Shown one piece after another: positions 1 to 6,785 of a DNA stretch of 6,785 bases. Under the pieces are notes generated by a model, which did no database searches, was not told the origin of the DNA, and worked only from the letters and a program-made list of their open reading frames with translations. Numbering within the stretch: the first letter of the stretch is position 1; every line of letters starts with the position of its first letter. Source of the DNA: Candidatus Aquidulcis frankliniae. GTDB lineage: Bacteria > Chloroflexota > Limnocylindria > Limnocylindrales > Limnocylindraceae. The stretch spans positions 1 through 6,785 of the forward strand of contig RFPZ01000059.1 of NCBI GenBank assembly GCA_009925905.1, given 5' to 3'. A program made the translations under genes and the position numbers.

Positions 1-18
1 TGAGGGATATATCCCTCA
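1..18. repeat. Perfect 18-base palindrome inside recJ
   Basis: TGAGGGATATATCCCTCA equals its own reverse complement over all 18 bases. On the minus strand it encodes the stretch ending in E-G-Y-I-P of RecJ. It is cut by the window edge: it would extend further only if the base just left of the window is C, which would make the next recJ codon CAG rather than the expected His codon CAY. No second copy was seen in the window. It may simply result from codon choice for a conserved peptide. Confidence 0.6.
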
Positions 19-392
19 GCGATCGCACCAATAGCGCGGAGCGCTCGGATCATGATCGCGGCACCAGTGAGACCATCTGCATCGAAGTCACCAACGACCA
101 GGACCGGTTCTCCCGCTTCACCCGCCTCCCGCAGGCGCGCAATCAACCCCGTTGCATCGGGGAGGAGATGCGGGTCGTGCAGGGTGCGATCGTTGCGATC
201 AAGGAATTGCCGCGCGCGCTGTGGGTCGGTCAAGCCGCGACTATGTAGCAGCGTTGCCAGTGAGAGATGCAGATGCTTCGGGATCAGCAGATCGGAGAAG
301 ATCTGAAGGAGCTCTGGACTCGCCTGATGTTCGCCGTCGGCGGCAGGGTGAAGGGTTGCAACCGGCTCCAGGCGCCAGGCCCGTGCTGGCAC
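1..392 (-). CDS. recJ: Single-stranded-DNA-specific exonuclease RecJ, N-terminal part (3' end beyond window)
   Basis: RecJ degrades single-stranded DNA 5' to 3' in recombination and repair in the cytoplasm. Reading the minus strand from GTG at 392-390 gives 130 residues with no stop before the window edge. The N-terminus contains ARAWRLEP, similar to the start of many RecJ proteins. Residues 99-110 read VVGDFDADGLTG, the DHH-superfamily motif I. Its aspartates D102, D104 and D106 belong to the metal-binding site. The final residues, GYIP followed by a partial CA- codon, fit the family's usual YIPHR. The DHH motif itself, DHHA1 and the OB domain lie outside the window. The GTG start falls 1 base after the secF stop with no good Shine-Dalgarno at normal spacing, so translation may depend on re-initiation after secF. 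An in-frame TTG at 458-456 inside secF would add 22 residues and is less likely. The family is certain; the start is moderately certain. Confidence 0.93.
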   Translation of the reverse strand, partial: MPARAWRLEPVATLHPAADGEHQASPELLQIFSDLLIPKHLHLSLATLLHSRGLTDPQRARQFLDRNDRTLHDPHLLPDATGLIARLREAGEAGEPVLVVGDFDADGLTGAAIMIRALRAIGAIAEGYIP

Positions 393-393
393 C

Positions 394-1350
394 CTACGCC
401 GTGCGGGTTCGAGCCGCTGCCGCTTTGCGTGCCTGAGCGCGCTCCTCCCACCACACAAGCAGTGGGCTTGCATTGAAGATTGACGAGTACGTGCCTGAGA
501 GAATTCCGATGAAGAGGGTTAACACGAACGTTCGAATTGATCCTCCAGCAAACACGAGCAGGGTGAGGAGCGTCATCAACACAGTCGCAGTCGTGTTGAA
601 TGAACGACCCAACGTCTGCACAATTGAGTGGTTGACGATGTCTCCGAATGGCGCGCCAGCATGGCGTACGAGATTCTCTCGGATGCGGTCAAACACCACA
701 ATGGTATCGTGCACCGAGAAGCCAATGATCGTGAGCATCGCGGTCACAAAGAGCGCATCAATTTCAATTCCCGCAATCGTGCCCGCGATGGCGAAGAACC
801 CGACGGTCACAATAACGTCATGAAGCAGCGCGGCAAGCGCGGCGAGGCCGAATCGGAGGTTTCGGAAACGGTACGTCATCCAGAGCAAGATTCCGATTGA
901 CCCAAGCACGACGAGCAGTAGTGCCTGCTGTGTAAGATCCTGGCTGATCACCGGGCCGACCGTTGAGACCGAACCCTCTTCGGCGATCGGACCAATCGCC
1001 GCGACAACGGCCTCGCGGATGGCCTGCAGCTCAGCGCCCGCGTTATCAATTTGGTCCTGACCGACCTGAAGATCGAGGGGCTTGGTGCGTACGATCAAGA
1101 AGCCAGTACCGGCCTCAGTCACCGTTGCCTCTTCGTGGCCAGCGCTCGAGACCGCCTCTTGCACAACGAGAGGGTCGGCTGGGTTTTCCGGACGGAATTC
1201 CCAAATCGTTCCTCCCGTGTAGTCAATGGAGAACTTCAGTCCAATCGTGCCGTTCGAGAACGGAGTAGCCAAAGTAAAGAGAAGACCTGGAATGGTGATC
1301 ACGAGCGAGAAGAGGAAGAACCAGCGCTTGCGCGCGATGATCTTATCCAT
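394..1350 (-). CDS. secF: Protein translocase subunit SecF
   Basis: SecF is an inner-membrane partner of SecD. The SecDF complex uses the proton gradient to pull exported proteins through SecYEG on the outer face of the membrane. The 318-residue product has the family layout. A first membrane helix lies at about 11-29. The SecF signature SIDYTGG is at 41-47, opening the extracytoplasmic P4 domain (about 35-135). Five further helices lie at about 139-160, 165-190, 195-220, 252-270 and 272-300. The fourth contains the diagnostic GFSVHDTIVVFDRIREN at 210-226. The tail after 301 is Arg/Ala-rich and probably cytoplasmic. ATG at 1350-1348 was chosen because the protein then begins MDKIIARKRW, as in other SecF proteins. 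It also has a G-run six bases upstream and overlaps the secD stop by 8 bases (ATGGATAA). The frame stays open to an ATG at 1431, but that 27-residue extension lies wholly inside secD. Confidence 0.97.
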   Translation of the reverse strand: MDKIIARKRWFFLFSLVITIPGLLFTLATPFSNGTIGLKFSIDYTGGTIWEFRPENPADPLVVQEAVSSAGHEEATVTEAGTGFLIVRTKPLDLQVGQDQIDNAGAELQAIREAVVAAIGPIAEEGSVSTVGPVISQDLTQQALLLVVLGSIGILLWMTYRFRNLRFGLAALAALLHDVIVTVGFFAIAGTIAGIEIDALFVTAMLTIIGFSVHDTIVVFDRIRENLVRHAGAPFGDIVNHSIVQTLGRSFNTTATVLMTLLTLLVFAGGSIRTFVLTLFIGILSGTYSSIFNASPLLVWWEERAQARKAAAARTRTA

Positions 1351-2731
1351 TGATGACCCCCCGACCGAGCGCGTCAAGGTCCCCTTTTGCCACGCCGTAG
1401 AGATACGGGGACGAGAAGCGCTTACGAACAATCACGGCCCGCAAGATGAGGCGCGTCACCGTAACGGCGGTAAAGAGTGAGCAGAGCACCCCGATGATGA
1501 GGACGAGGGCGAATCCCTTGATTGTTGACGATCCGAAGTAGAACAAGATGAATGCGGTGATCAAACTGGAGACGTTCGAGTCAAGGATGGAGTTCCATGC
1601 TCGGCTGAAGCCGGCCTCAACGGCGGGGCCAATCCCCTTCCCGATTCGAAGCTCCTCTTTCGTTCGTTCGAAGATCAGGATGTTTGCATCAACCGCCATA
1701 CCGATCGAGAGCACAAAGCCGGCAATGCCCGCGAGGGTCAGCGTGACGGGAACAAGTCGGAAAATTGCCAAGACGATGATCACGTAAAAGACCAGCGCAA
1801 CGTTAGCTACGGCCCCAGCCAATCGATAGTGCAAGAGCATGAAGAGGAAGACGAGCAAGATGCCGACAGCGCCGGCAAACAGGGCTTGGCCCAAAAACGC
1901 CGCACCTAGAGTTGCCTTCACGTCGGTAACCCCGATCTCTGCGATTGGGAACGGTAGGGAGCCAAACTTGAGGATGGTAACCAAGTTCGTCGCTTCATCC
2001 ACTGCGAATCCACTCGCGCCAGGGCCCGAAATCTGCGCCTCGCCGCCGGTGATCGCACTTTGGATGTACGGCGCAGACTTCACGGCACCGTCGAGAACGA
2101 TCGCGAAGTAGGAGCCAATGTTCGCCTTCGTCCAAGTGGCAAAGAGGTCTGCGCCCTCCGACTTCAACTTGAATGAGACAACGCGCCGACCGGACTGATC
2201 AATCTGTACGGACGACGACTCAATTTGATCACCCGAGAAAAGTGGTGTCAGCGAGGTGTCGCTGAGCGTTTCGCCTTCGCCTGGTACCGGCTTGACACCG
2301 TCCCGAGGCTGGCCAGTCGCCGTGTCAAAGAAGCCGTAGACCTCACGCGGAAGCGGCACGAGATCAAGACGTCCGGTCGTGCCAAGCAGGGCACGGATGG
2401 AATCAGGATTGGTGACGCCAGGTAGCTCAACGACAATTCGGTCGGCACCCTGCGTCTGAACAAGCGGCTCGGCAACGCCAGTGCTGTTAACGCGACGCTC
2501 AATGATGTCGCGGATGGTGGCGAGATCGGCAGCAGTTGCACTGACCCCGTCAACAGGCTGCACCTGATACTCAACGCGTAGGCCGCCACGCAGGTCGAGA
2601 CCGAGCTTTGTCTCAATTGGCCGCGTTCCGCCCGAAGTCCCGCCCGCTGGGAGACTCAAGTTTGGGAGTAGGTCAATAGCCAGCGCCAGGAGGGCTGTTG
2701 CCAGAATCAGGTACGGGGTGAACTTACGCAT
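1343..2731 (-). CDS. secD: Protein translocase subunit SecD
   Basis: SecD is the larger membrane subunit of SecDF, which drives late steps of Sec-dependent export with the proton-motive force. The product has 462 residues. One membrane helix lies at about 7-24. The hallmark LGLDLRGGLRVEYQ follows at 43-56. Residues 66-104 read as the P1 region, including IIERRVNSTGVAEP and RIVVELPGV. The extracytoplasmic domain continues to about 268, with GSYFAIVLDGAVKSAP at 206-221. Five helices occupy about 274-298, 303-325, 328-354, 384-400 and 403-428. The signature GIAGFVLSIGMAVDANILIFER is at 335-356, and its D348 lies in the segment tied to proton movement. The protein ends in a short basic tail. ATG at 2731-2729 has AGGA nine bases upstream. 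It is a standard-length protein for species lacking the long Gram-negative SecD extension. No yajC lies upstream; uvrC does. Confidence 0.98.
   Translation of the reverse strand: MRKFTPYLILATALLALAIDLLPNLSLPAGGTSGGTRPIETKLGLDLRGGLRVEYQVQPVDGVSATAADLATIRDIIERRVNSTGVAEPLVQTQGADRIVVELPGVTNPDSIRALLGTTGRLDLVPLPREVYGFFDTATGQPRDGVKPVPGEGETLSDTSLTPLFSGDQIESSSVQIDQSGRRVVSFKLKSEGADLFATWTKANIGSYFAIVLDGAVKSAPYIQSAITGGEAQISGPGASGFAVDEATNLVTILKFGSLPFPIAEIGVTDVKATLGAAFLGQALFAGAVGILLVFLFMLLHYRLAGAVANVALVFYVIIVLAIFRLVPVTLTLAGIAGFVLSIGMAVDANILIFERTKEELRIGKGIGPAVEAGFSRAWNSILDSNVSSLITAFILFYFGSSTIKGFALVLIIGVLCSLFTAVTVTRLILRAVIVRKRFSSPYLYGVAKGDLDALGRGVING
1357..1362 (-). promoter_or_regulatory. Probable ribosome binding site of secF
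   Basis: On the minus strand a run of six G lies six bases before ATG 1350, within the last codons of secD. It can pair with the CU-rich anti-Shine-Dalgarno and supports the ATG at 1350 over the upstream ATG at 1431. The 8-base gene overlap suggests translational coupling to secD. Confidence 0.5.
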
Positions 2732-2740
2732 TGCGGAGAA

Positions 2741-2744
2741 TCCT
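2741..2744 (-). promoter_or_regulatory. Probable ribosome binding site of secD
   Basis: The minus strand reads AGGA nine bases before the secD ATG at 2731, in the 37-base gap after uvrC. This is a standard Shine-Dalgarno core with slightly long spacing. It supports independent ribosome loading on secD rather than pure coupling to uvrC. Confidence 0.5.
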
Positions 2745-2747
2745 AGC

Positions 2748-2768
2748 AGGGGCGCGCATCAGCCCCCT
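2748..2768. other. Short GC-rich inverted repeat between uvrC and secD
   Basis: GGGGC at 2749-2753 can pair with GCCCC at 2762-2766 around an 8-base loop. An alternative register adds A2748-T2768 with one bulged C. It fills most of the 37-base gap between the uvrC stop and the secD ribosome binding site. There is no T-run after it on the minus strand, so it does not look like an intrinsic terminator. It could be a weak mRNA hairpin or chance. Confidence 0.3.
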
Positions 2769-4652
2769 TCAGCCACGATCAGCGCCGAGAGCGGCCAGAA
2801 TTCGTGCGGCTAGAGCACCATCGACTCCAGGGACCTCAGTGAGAGCCTCAATTGGCGCGGCGGCGATCCCCGCAGTGGAACCAAATGCGCGGAGTAGCGC
2901 CTTACGCTTGGTGGGCCCAAGCCCGCGAATACCGTCAAGTCGACTCGCCGTCGCCGCCCTACTCCGCAGGGTGCGGTGGTACCCGATGGCGAAGCGATGT
3001 GCCTCATCGCGCAGTCGCTGCAGGAGGCGCAGCCCTGGATCGGTAGCGGGGAGAAGCATTGGGGAGGTCGCGTCGCGCAACCAGAGCTCTTCACGTTCCT
3101 TTGCAAGGCCGACCAGCGGAATCGCCAGTCCCACAGCATCCAGTACGGCAGCTGCGGCGGAGACCTGCCCACGACCACCATCAATTACCAACAAGTCTGG
3201 CAGGCTCCAGGCGCGTGACTCAGCTTCACCGTTCCGCGGTCTCTGATCTGCCGCGGATCGCGCAAATCGACGGGTGAGCGCTTCGGCATGCGCGGCAAAA
3301 TCATCTTGCCCAGTCACGCCCTTAATGCGAAAGCGGCGGTACTCCTTCGGTGCGAGCTGCCCCTCTTGCGCAACGGTCAGCGACGACACAGTAAATGCTC
3401 CCTGGATCGTGCTCACGTCGACACATTCAATTCGAGAGGGTGAAGCGTCGAGGCTGAGCGCGACGGCAAGTGCCGAGAGGGCCGCATCGGCCCGTTCACG
3501 ATCGGCATCCTCCTCTGCCTCACGGCGGATCAACCACTCCTCGGCATTGCGTTCGGCAAGCCGCAGAATCCGCGCGCGGTCTCCGCGCTGCGGCACACGC
3601 ATCTCAACGCGGCCCTCGCGTCGAGCCGAGAGGAACTCAAGGATTTCTGGATCATTAAGTGCAACTGCCATCGCAATCGACGGTGGGATCTCTCCCGCGC
3701 GGGCGTAGTAGCTTGCCGTGAACCCTGCCAACAGCTCTGCGTCGCCCGAATCGCCCGCCTCGACACGATGCACATCACGCCCGACAAGCGCCGATTCCCG
3801 AATCTGAAAACAGGCGATAGCAACGCTGCGGCCGTGACGCGCGATGCCCAAGACGTCTTCGTCAGGTCGGCCGGAGGTGGGAACCTTCTGCTCATCAAAC
3901 GTCGTTTCGAGCGAAAGGACTGCGTCACGAATACGTGCAGCGTCTTCAAATGCTTCGCGCTCCGCGGCAGACTCCATCCGCGTGTTGAGCATGGTGATAG
4001 CGGCTCGGGAACGACCGCCGAGGAAGTGCTGTACGCCGTCAATTTCACGCTGGTAATCCGCGACCGGAATGTTGCCGAGGCAGGGTCCCTGGCAACGCTT
4101 CAAGTCGTACAGCAGACAGGGGCGCTCTAGCGCGCGCTCCATGGGCTTGATTGAAATCTCGCAGGTACGGAATTGAAAGAGGCGCTTGATCGCCTCCATT
4201 GCAGCAGTGACCGAGCCGGGTGTCGTATACGGGCCGAAGTAGCGTGAGCCATCGCGCACGAGGCGGCGGGTACGCTCTACGCGCGGATACGGATCGGCCG
4301 TCACCCGAATGTAGGGGTAGCTTCGATCGTCGCGGAGGCGAATGTTGTATTTCGGCAGATGTCTTCGCACCAGGGTCGCTTCAAGGAGGAGCGCCTCTTT
4401 CGCGGAATCGGTGACCGTCCAGTCGAGTGTTGCCACCTCTGCAATCGCGTCGCGTATGCGGTGCGCGCCGGGCTCCCCTCCCGCCTGCCAATAGCTGCGC
4501 ACCCTTTGCGTAAGGCGCGTCGCTTTGCCGACATAAATGATCTTCCCCGTACTATCTGAGAAGAGATACACGCCAGGTGCATCGGGGAGAACCTTCAGTG
4601 CCGCTGCGATCGCATCGGGAACGCTTGGCGCAGGGAGCCGCTCAGGCGCCAT
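2769..4652 (-). CDS. uvrC: UvrABC excinuclease subunit C
   Basis: UvrC joins the UvrB-DNA complex left at a lesion and cuts the damaged strand on both sides. The product is 627 residues from ATG at 4652. The GIY-YIG nuclease domain for the 3' cut spans about 23-105: PGVYLFSD at 27-34, IYVGKA at 39-44, EALLLE at 86-91, then RLRDDRSYPYI. Cysteines C164, C179, C187 and C191 match the spacing class of the UvrC Fe-S cluster region. A UVR helix pair that binds UvrB lies at about 215-250. The RNase H-like domain for the 5' cut carries D412 in IECVDVS, D491 in LLVIDGGRGQ and H552 in RDEAHRFAIGYHR, the expected Asp-Asp-His triad. Two helix-hairpin-helix units close the protein (GIRGLGPTKRKALL and LTEVPGVDGALAARIL). 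ATG 4652 has GGAG six bases upstream; GTG at 4673 (7 residues more) has GAGG at the same spacing and cannot be excluded. The gene overlaps the upstream ORF by 11 bases. Confidence 0.97.
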   Translation of the reverse strand: MAPERLPAPSVPDAIAAALKVLPDAPGVYLFSDSTGKIIYVGKATRLTQRVRSYWQAGGEPGAHRIRDAIAEVATLDWTVTDSAKEALLLEATLVRRHLPKYNIRLRDDRSYPYIRVTADPYPRVERTRRLVRDGSRYFGPYTTPGSVTAAMEAIKRLFQFRTCEISIKPMERALERPCLLYDLKRCQGPCLGNIPVADYQREIDGVQHFLGGRSRAAITMLNTRMESAAEREAFEDAARIRDAVLSLETTFDEQKVPTSGRPDEDVLGIARHGRSVAIACFQIRESALVGRDVHRVEAGDSGDAELLAGFTASYYARAGEIPPSIAMAVALNDPEILEFLSARREGRVEMRVPQRGDRARILRLAERNAEEWLIRREAEEDADRERADAALSALAVALSLDASPSRIECVDVSTIQGAFTVSSLTVAQEGQLAPKEYRRFRIKGVTGQDDFAAHAEALTRRFARSAADQRPRNGEAESRAWSLPDLLVIDGGRGQVSAAAAVLDAVGLAIPLVGLAKEREELWLRDATSPMLLPATDPGLRLLQRLRDEAHRFAIGYHRTLRSRAATASRLDGIRGLGPTKRKALLRAFGSTAGIAAAPIEALTEVPGVDGALAARILAALGADRG

Positions 4653-4989
4653 CACGCGCTCCAGTGCGGCCACGAAGTGCCTCGCGGCGATTCAAGATGC
4701 GCAGGATCTCGTCGAGTGCCTCGCGGAGTTCACTCACCGCCTCACCTGACGCGATGTCGGCAAGACCATCTCCTGGGCCGAGTGCGGCACGCACCGCAAC
4801 AACCCCTTTGCGTAGCGCTACGCCATGGGCATCGCGCAACTGCGTTGTCCAGGCTCGGTACGGCAAGAACCTCGCACGAGCGCGCTCATCGACCAACTCG
4901 TCGAGGATGCGCTCGAGGAGCTGGGCGGCACGAAGTCCGGCTTGATCCAGTGAAGGGTCGGCGTGTCGCGGGAGGTGCGACTCAACCAT
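4642..4989 (-). CDS. Unknown 115-residue protein between uvrA and uvrC
   Basis: I do not recognise a family. The product is soluble-looking, with no signal peptide, membrane segment or cysteine. It has about 18 acidic and 18 basic residues. Residues about 13-40 (LRAAQLLERILDELVDERAR) and 82-103 (SELREALDEILRILNRR) read as amphipathic helices. They flank a middle section with a single Trp (W47) and a GPGDG turn at 71-75. The short tail is Arg/Gly-rich. Evidence that it is a real gene: ATG at 4989 lies 2 bases after the uvrA stop and has GGAG five bases upstream, inside the last codons of uvrA. The frame fills the whole uvrA-uvrC gap, and its stop overlaps the uvrC start by 11 bases. Its position suggests a role linked to excision repair, but nothing in the sequence shows one. 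It resembles a small helical, possibly dimerising protein; that is inference only. Confidence 0.75.
   Translation of the reverse strand: MVESHLPRHADPSLDQAGLRAAQLLERILDELVDERARARFLPYRAWTTQLRDAHGVALRKGVVAVRAALGPGDGLADIASGEAVSELREALDEILRILNRREALRGRTGARDGA
4659..4662 (-). promoter_or_regulatory. Ribosome binding site supporting uvrC start at ATG 4652
   Basis: The minus strand reads GGAG six bases before ATG 4652. A competing GAGG at 4680-4683 sits six bases before GTG 4673. Both lie inside the preceding ORF. ATG is preferred because it is the stronger start codon and gives about 26 residues before PGVY, close to the usual UvrC N-terminus. Confidence 0.5.
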
Positions 4990-4991
4990 CG

Positions 4992-6785
4992 CTACTCCAG
5001 TGAGTGGATCGGCTCGCCCTTCAACGCAAGGGTCAAATAGCGGCCGGTATGGCTGCGCTTAACCTTGGCGACCTGTTCCGGCGTCCCCTCTGCGATCAAC
5101 TCCCCTCCCCGACTACCGCCATCGGGCCCAAGATCAATCACCCAATCCGCCGTCTTGATCACGTCAAGATTGTGCTCGATTACGATCACACTGTTCCCAC
5201 CATCCACGAGCCGGTGCAGCACGTGCAGAAGGCGATCGACGTCGGCGAAGTGCAGCCCCGTGGTCGGCTCGTCGAGGATATACATGGTGCGGCCCGTCGA
5301 ACGCCGCGCGAGCTCCGTTGCGAGCTTGATGCGCTGCGCCTCACCGCCGGAGAGTGTAGTTGCCGCCTGACCGAGTCGGAGGTAGCCAAGTCCGACCTCA
5401 CTGAGCGTCTTCAAGCGATTACGAATCGCTGGCACCGCGGAGAAACGATCAAGAGCGTCGTCAACTTGTAGTTCCAGAACATCGGCGATCGTCATCCCCT
5501 TCCACGTCACCTCTAGCGCCTCACGGTTATACCGCTTCCCCTGACAGGTTTCGCAAGGGACGTAGACGTCGGGGAGGAACTGCATCTCGATCTGCAGGAT
5601 GCCATCACCAGAGCAGGTTTCGCAGCGCCCACCCTTGACGTTGAAAGAGAATCGACCGGCCGAGTAACCGCGGAGTCGCGCCTCTTGCGTTGCAGCGAAG
5701 AGCTCGCGGATTGGCGTGAAGAGGCCAACGTAGGTGGCGGGATTTGAACGTGGCGTTCGACCGATTGGGCTCTGGTCGATCTCAATGACCTTGTCAACTT
5801 CGTCTAAGCCCGTGATGCGGTCGTGGGCTCCTGGTCGCTCTTTCGCGCCGTGAAGCTTGCGTGCGAGAGCCTTCTGCAGAATGTCAGTGACCAGGGTGCT
5901 CTTCCCGCTTCCTGAAACGCCTGTGACTGCGACAAACCTACCGAGCGGGAAGGAAACATCCAGCTCGCGAAGATTGTGCTCCCGAGCCCCCTTGACTGTG
6001 ATCGCCTTGCCGCTCCCCTTGCGGCGCGTCTTTGGAATTTGCACGGCACGATCGCCGCGCAGATATGCACCGGTGACCGAATCCTTCGCTGCAAGTAGGT
6101 CGCTGAACGAACCATTCGAAACCAGGCGGCCACCCAGCTCACCAGCGCCTGGCCCAATGTCAACGACCCAGTCAGCGGTGCGAATTGTCTCTTCATCATG
6201 CTCAACCACAAGAACGGTATTGCCGAGGTCGCGCAGTCGAATAAGGGTGGCAATGAGGCGCGCATTATCACGCTGGTGCAGGCCAATAGATGGCTCATCA
6301 AGGATGTAGAGAACGCCGACAAGGCGCGATCCGATTTGCGTTGCCAGACGAATGCGCTGCGCCTCGCCTCCCGAAAGCGTTGTTGCGGAGCGGTCAACAG
6401 TTAGGTAGTCGAGGCCAACATCAACGAGGAATCCAGCACGCTCGCTGATCTCCTTGATGACCGCTTTCGCAATCGTGCGCTCTCGCTCCCCCAGGGCCTT
6501 TGGAAGCGCGTTGATCCATGGAACGAGTTCACCGATCGGCATTGATGCCACCTCGGCGATGTTGCGTCCGTCAACACGAACGGCAAGAATCTCGGGTTTC
6601 AAACGCCGACCTTTGCAATCGGGGCATGGCCTGCTGACCATGTAGCGCTCGATCTCCACGCGCACGAGCTCTGATTCTGTCTCTTTGTGTCGGCGCTCAA
6701 GGTTCGCGATGATGCCCTCGAATGCGGCTTTGTAGGTATTCGTGTAACTCGAGTTCTCATAGGTGACCGTGTAGCGATCCTCGCG
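4992..6785 (-). CDS. uvrA: UvrABC excinuclease subunit A, C-terminal part (5' end beyond window)
   Basis: UvrA is the dimeric ABC-type ATPase that scans DNA for lesions and loads UvrB. The last 597 residues are visible; the frame is open to the right edge, and about 340 N-terminal residues (first Walker A and UvrB-binding region) are missing by comparison with the usual ~940. In order, the fragment starts with SFEG-like FEGIIANLERRHKETES (23-39). A zinc-binding CPDC follows at 54-57. The first ATPase half has LSGGE at 137-141, Walker B YILDEPSIGLH from 160 and VEHD at 194-197. The second ATPase has Walker A GVSGSGKST at 289-297. A CxxC-19-CxxC zinc module uses C388/C391 and C411/C414, within FNVKGGRCETC and FLPDVYVPCETCQGKRYN. 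LSGGE recurs at 478-482, Walker B ILDEPTTGLH from 503 and IEHN at 536-539. All key residues of this part are present, so it looks active. Translation appears coupled to the next ORF, 2 bases downstream. Confidence 0.98.
   Translation of the reverse strand, partial: REDRYTVTYENSSYTNTYKAAFEGIIANLERRHKETESELVRVEIERYMVSRPCPDCKGRRLKPEILAVRVDGRNIAEVASMPIGELVPWINALPKALGERERTIAKAVIKEISERAGFLVDVGLDYLTVDRSATTLSGGEAQRIRLATQIGSRLVGVLYILDEPSIGLHQRDNARLIATLIRLRDLGNTVLVVEHDEETIRTADWVVDIGPGAGELGGRLVSNGSFSDLLAAKDSVTGAYLRGDRAVQIPKTRRKGSGKAITVKGAREHNLRELDVSFPLGRFVAVTGVSGSGKSTLVTDILQKALARKLHGAKERPGAHDRITGLDEVDKVIEIDQSPIGRTPRSNPATYVGLFTPIRELFAATQEARLRGYSAGRFSFNVKGGRCETCSGDGILQIEMQFLPDVYVPCETCQGKRYNREALEVTWKGMTIADVLELQVDDALDRFSAVPAIRNRLKTLSEVGLGYLRLGQAATTLSGGEAQRIKLATELARRSTGRTMYILDEPTTGLHFADVDRLLHVLHRLVDGGNSVIVIEHNLDVIKTADWVIDLGPDGGSRGGELIAEGTPEQVAKVKRSHTGRYLTLALKGEPIHSLE
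4995..4998 (-). promoter_or_regulatory. Ribosome binding site of the 115-residue ORF
   Basis: GGAG on the minus strand lies five bases before ATG 4989 and immediately before the uvrA stop codon TAG (4994-4992). It is the main sign, with the gene packing, that the small ORF is translated and coupled to uvrA. Confidence 0.55.

Noticed and set aside
1351..1431. A 27-residue longer SecF starting at ATG 1431
   Set aside because: The extra segment lies wholly inside secD, does not resemble a SecF N-terminus, and the ATG at 1350 has a G-rich Shine-Dalgarno and gives the standard MDKIIARKRW start.
2741..2768. Rho-independent terminator after uvrC
   Set aside because: The stem is only 5 bp and is followed on the minus strand by TGCTAGGATTC rather than a T-run.
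4653..4673. UvrC starting at GTG 4673, adding 7 residues
   Set aside because: It has an equally spaced GAGG, but ATG 4652 is the stronger codon and yields the usual N-terminal length. It remains a real alternative.
5857..6309. Long open frames on the plus strand opposite uvrA (also 5004-5471) and opposite secF, uvrC and recJ
   Set aside because: They are antisense to strongly conserved genes, are Arg/Ser-rich as expected of shadow frames in GC-rich DNA, and show no family motifs.
5340..6380. Duplicated LSGGEAQRI and ILDEP segments in uvrA as a possible recent internal duplication
   Set aside because: Two ABC ATPase halves are normal for every UvrA; the two copies are diverged as expected for the family.
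4992..6665. A shorter uvrA-like gene starting at GTG 6665
   Set aside because: The frame stays open to the window edge and the upstream 40 residues include FEGII.NLERR..ETES, a conserved UvrA segment, so the gene is merely cut by the window.

Overview
The window is a tightly packed bacterial chromosomal segment with every supported gene on the minus strand. In transcription order (right to left) the genes are uvrA (5' end cut off by the window edge), a 115-residue protein I do not recognise, uvrC, secD, secF and recJ (3' end cut off). Base composition is moderately GC-rich, in the upper fifties percent on sampled lines. No RNA genes, mobile elements, CRISPR arrays or integration sites are visible. 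No stretch longer than 37 bases lies outside a gene.

The right-hand half (2769-6785) is nucleotide-excision repair: UvrA, the ABC-type ATPase that recognises damage, and UvrC, the dual-incision nuclease. The unknown small ORF sits between them. It starts 2 bases after the uvrA stop and overlaps the uvrC start by 11 bases, so all three look translationally coupled. UvrB is not in the window. The left-hand half carries SecD and SecF, the membrane proteins that use the proton-motive force to help SecYEG complete protein export. It ends with the first 130 residues of RecJ, a 5'-3' single-strand DNA exonuclease. secD and secF overlap by 8 bases, and recJ starts 1 base after secF stops. The only real intergenic gap (37 bases) separates uvrC from secD and shows no convincing terminator or promoter, so all six genes could form one operon.

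Organism: the bacterial uvrA/uvrC/secDF/recJ complement, the absence of yajC next to secD, the composition and the compact layout would suit a free-living, possibly streamlined bacterium. The secD-secF-recJ order makes me think of Chloroflexota, but this is an inference from memory of gene orders and could be wrong.

I see conserved housekeeping genes and no new defence or mobile system. The items most worth following up are the conserved-looking position of the unknown 115-residue protein inside the uvr cluster, the linkage of repair and secretion genes, and a perfect 18-base palindrome at the left edge inside recJ.
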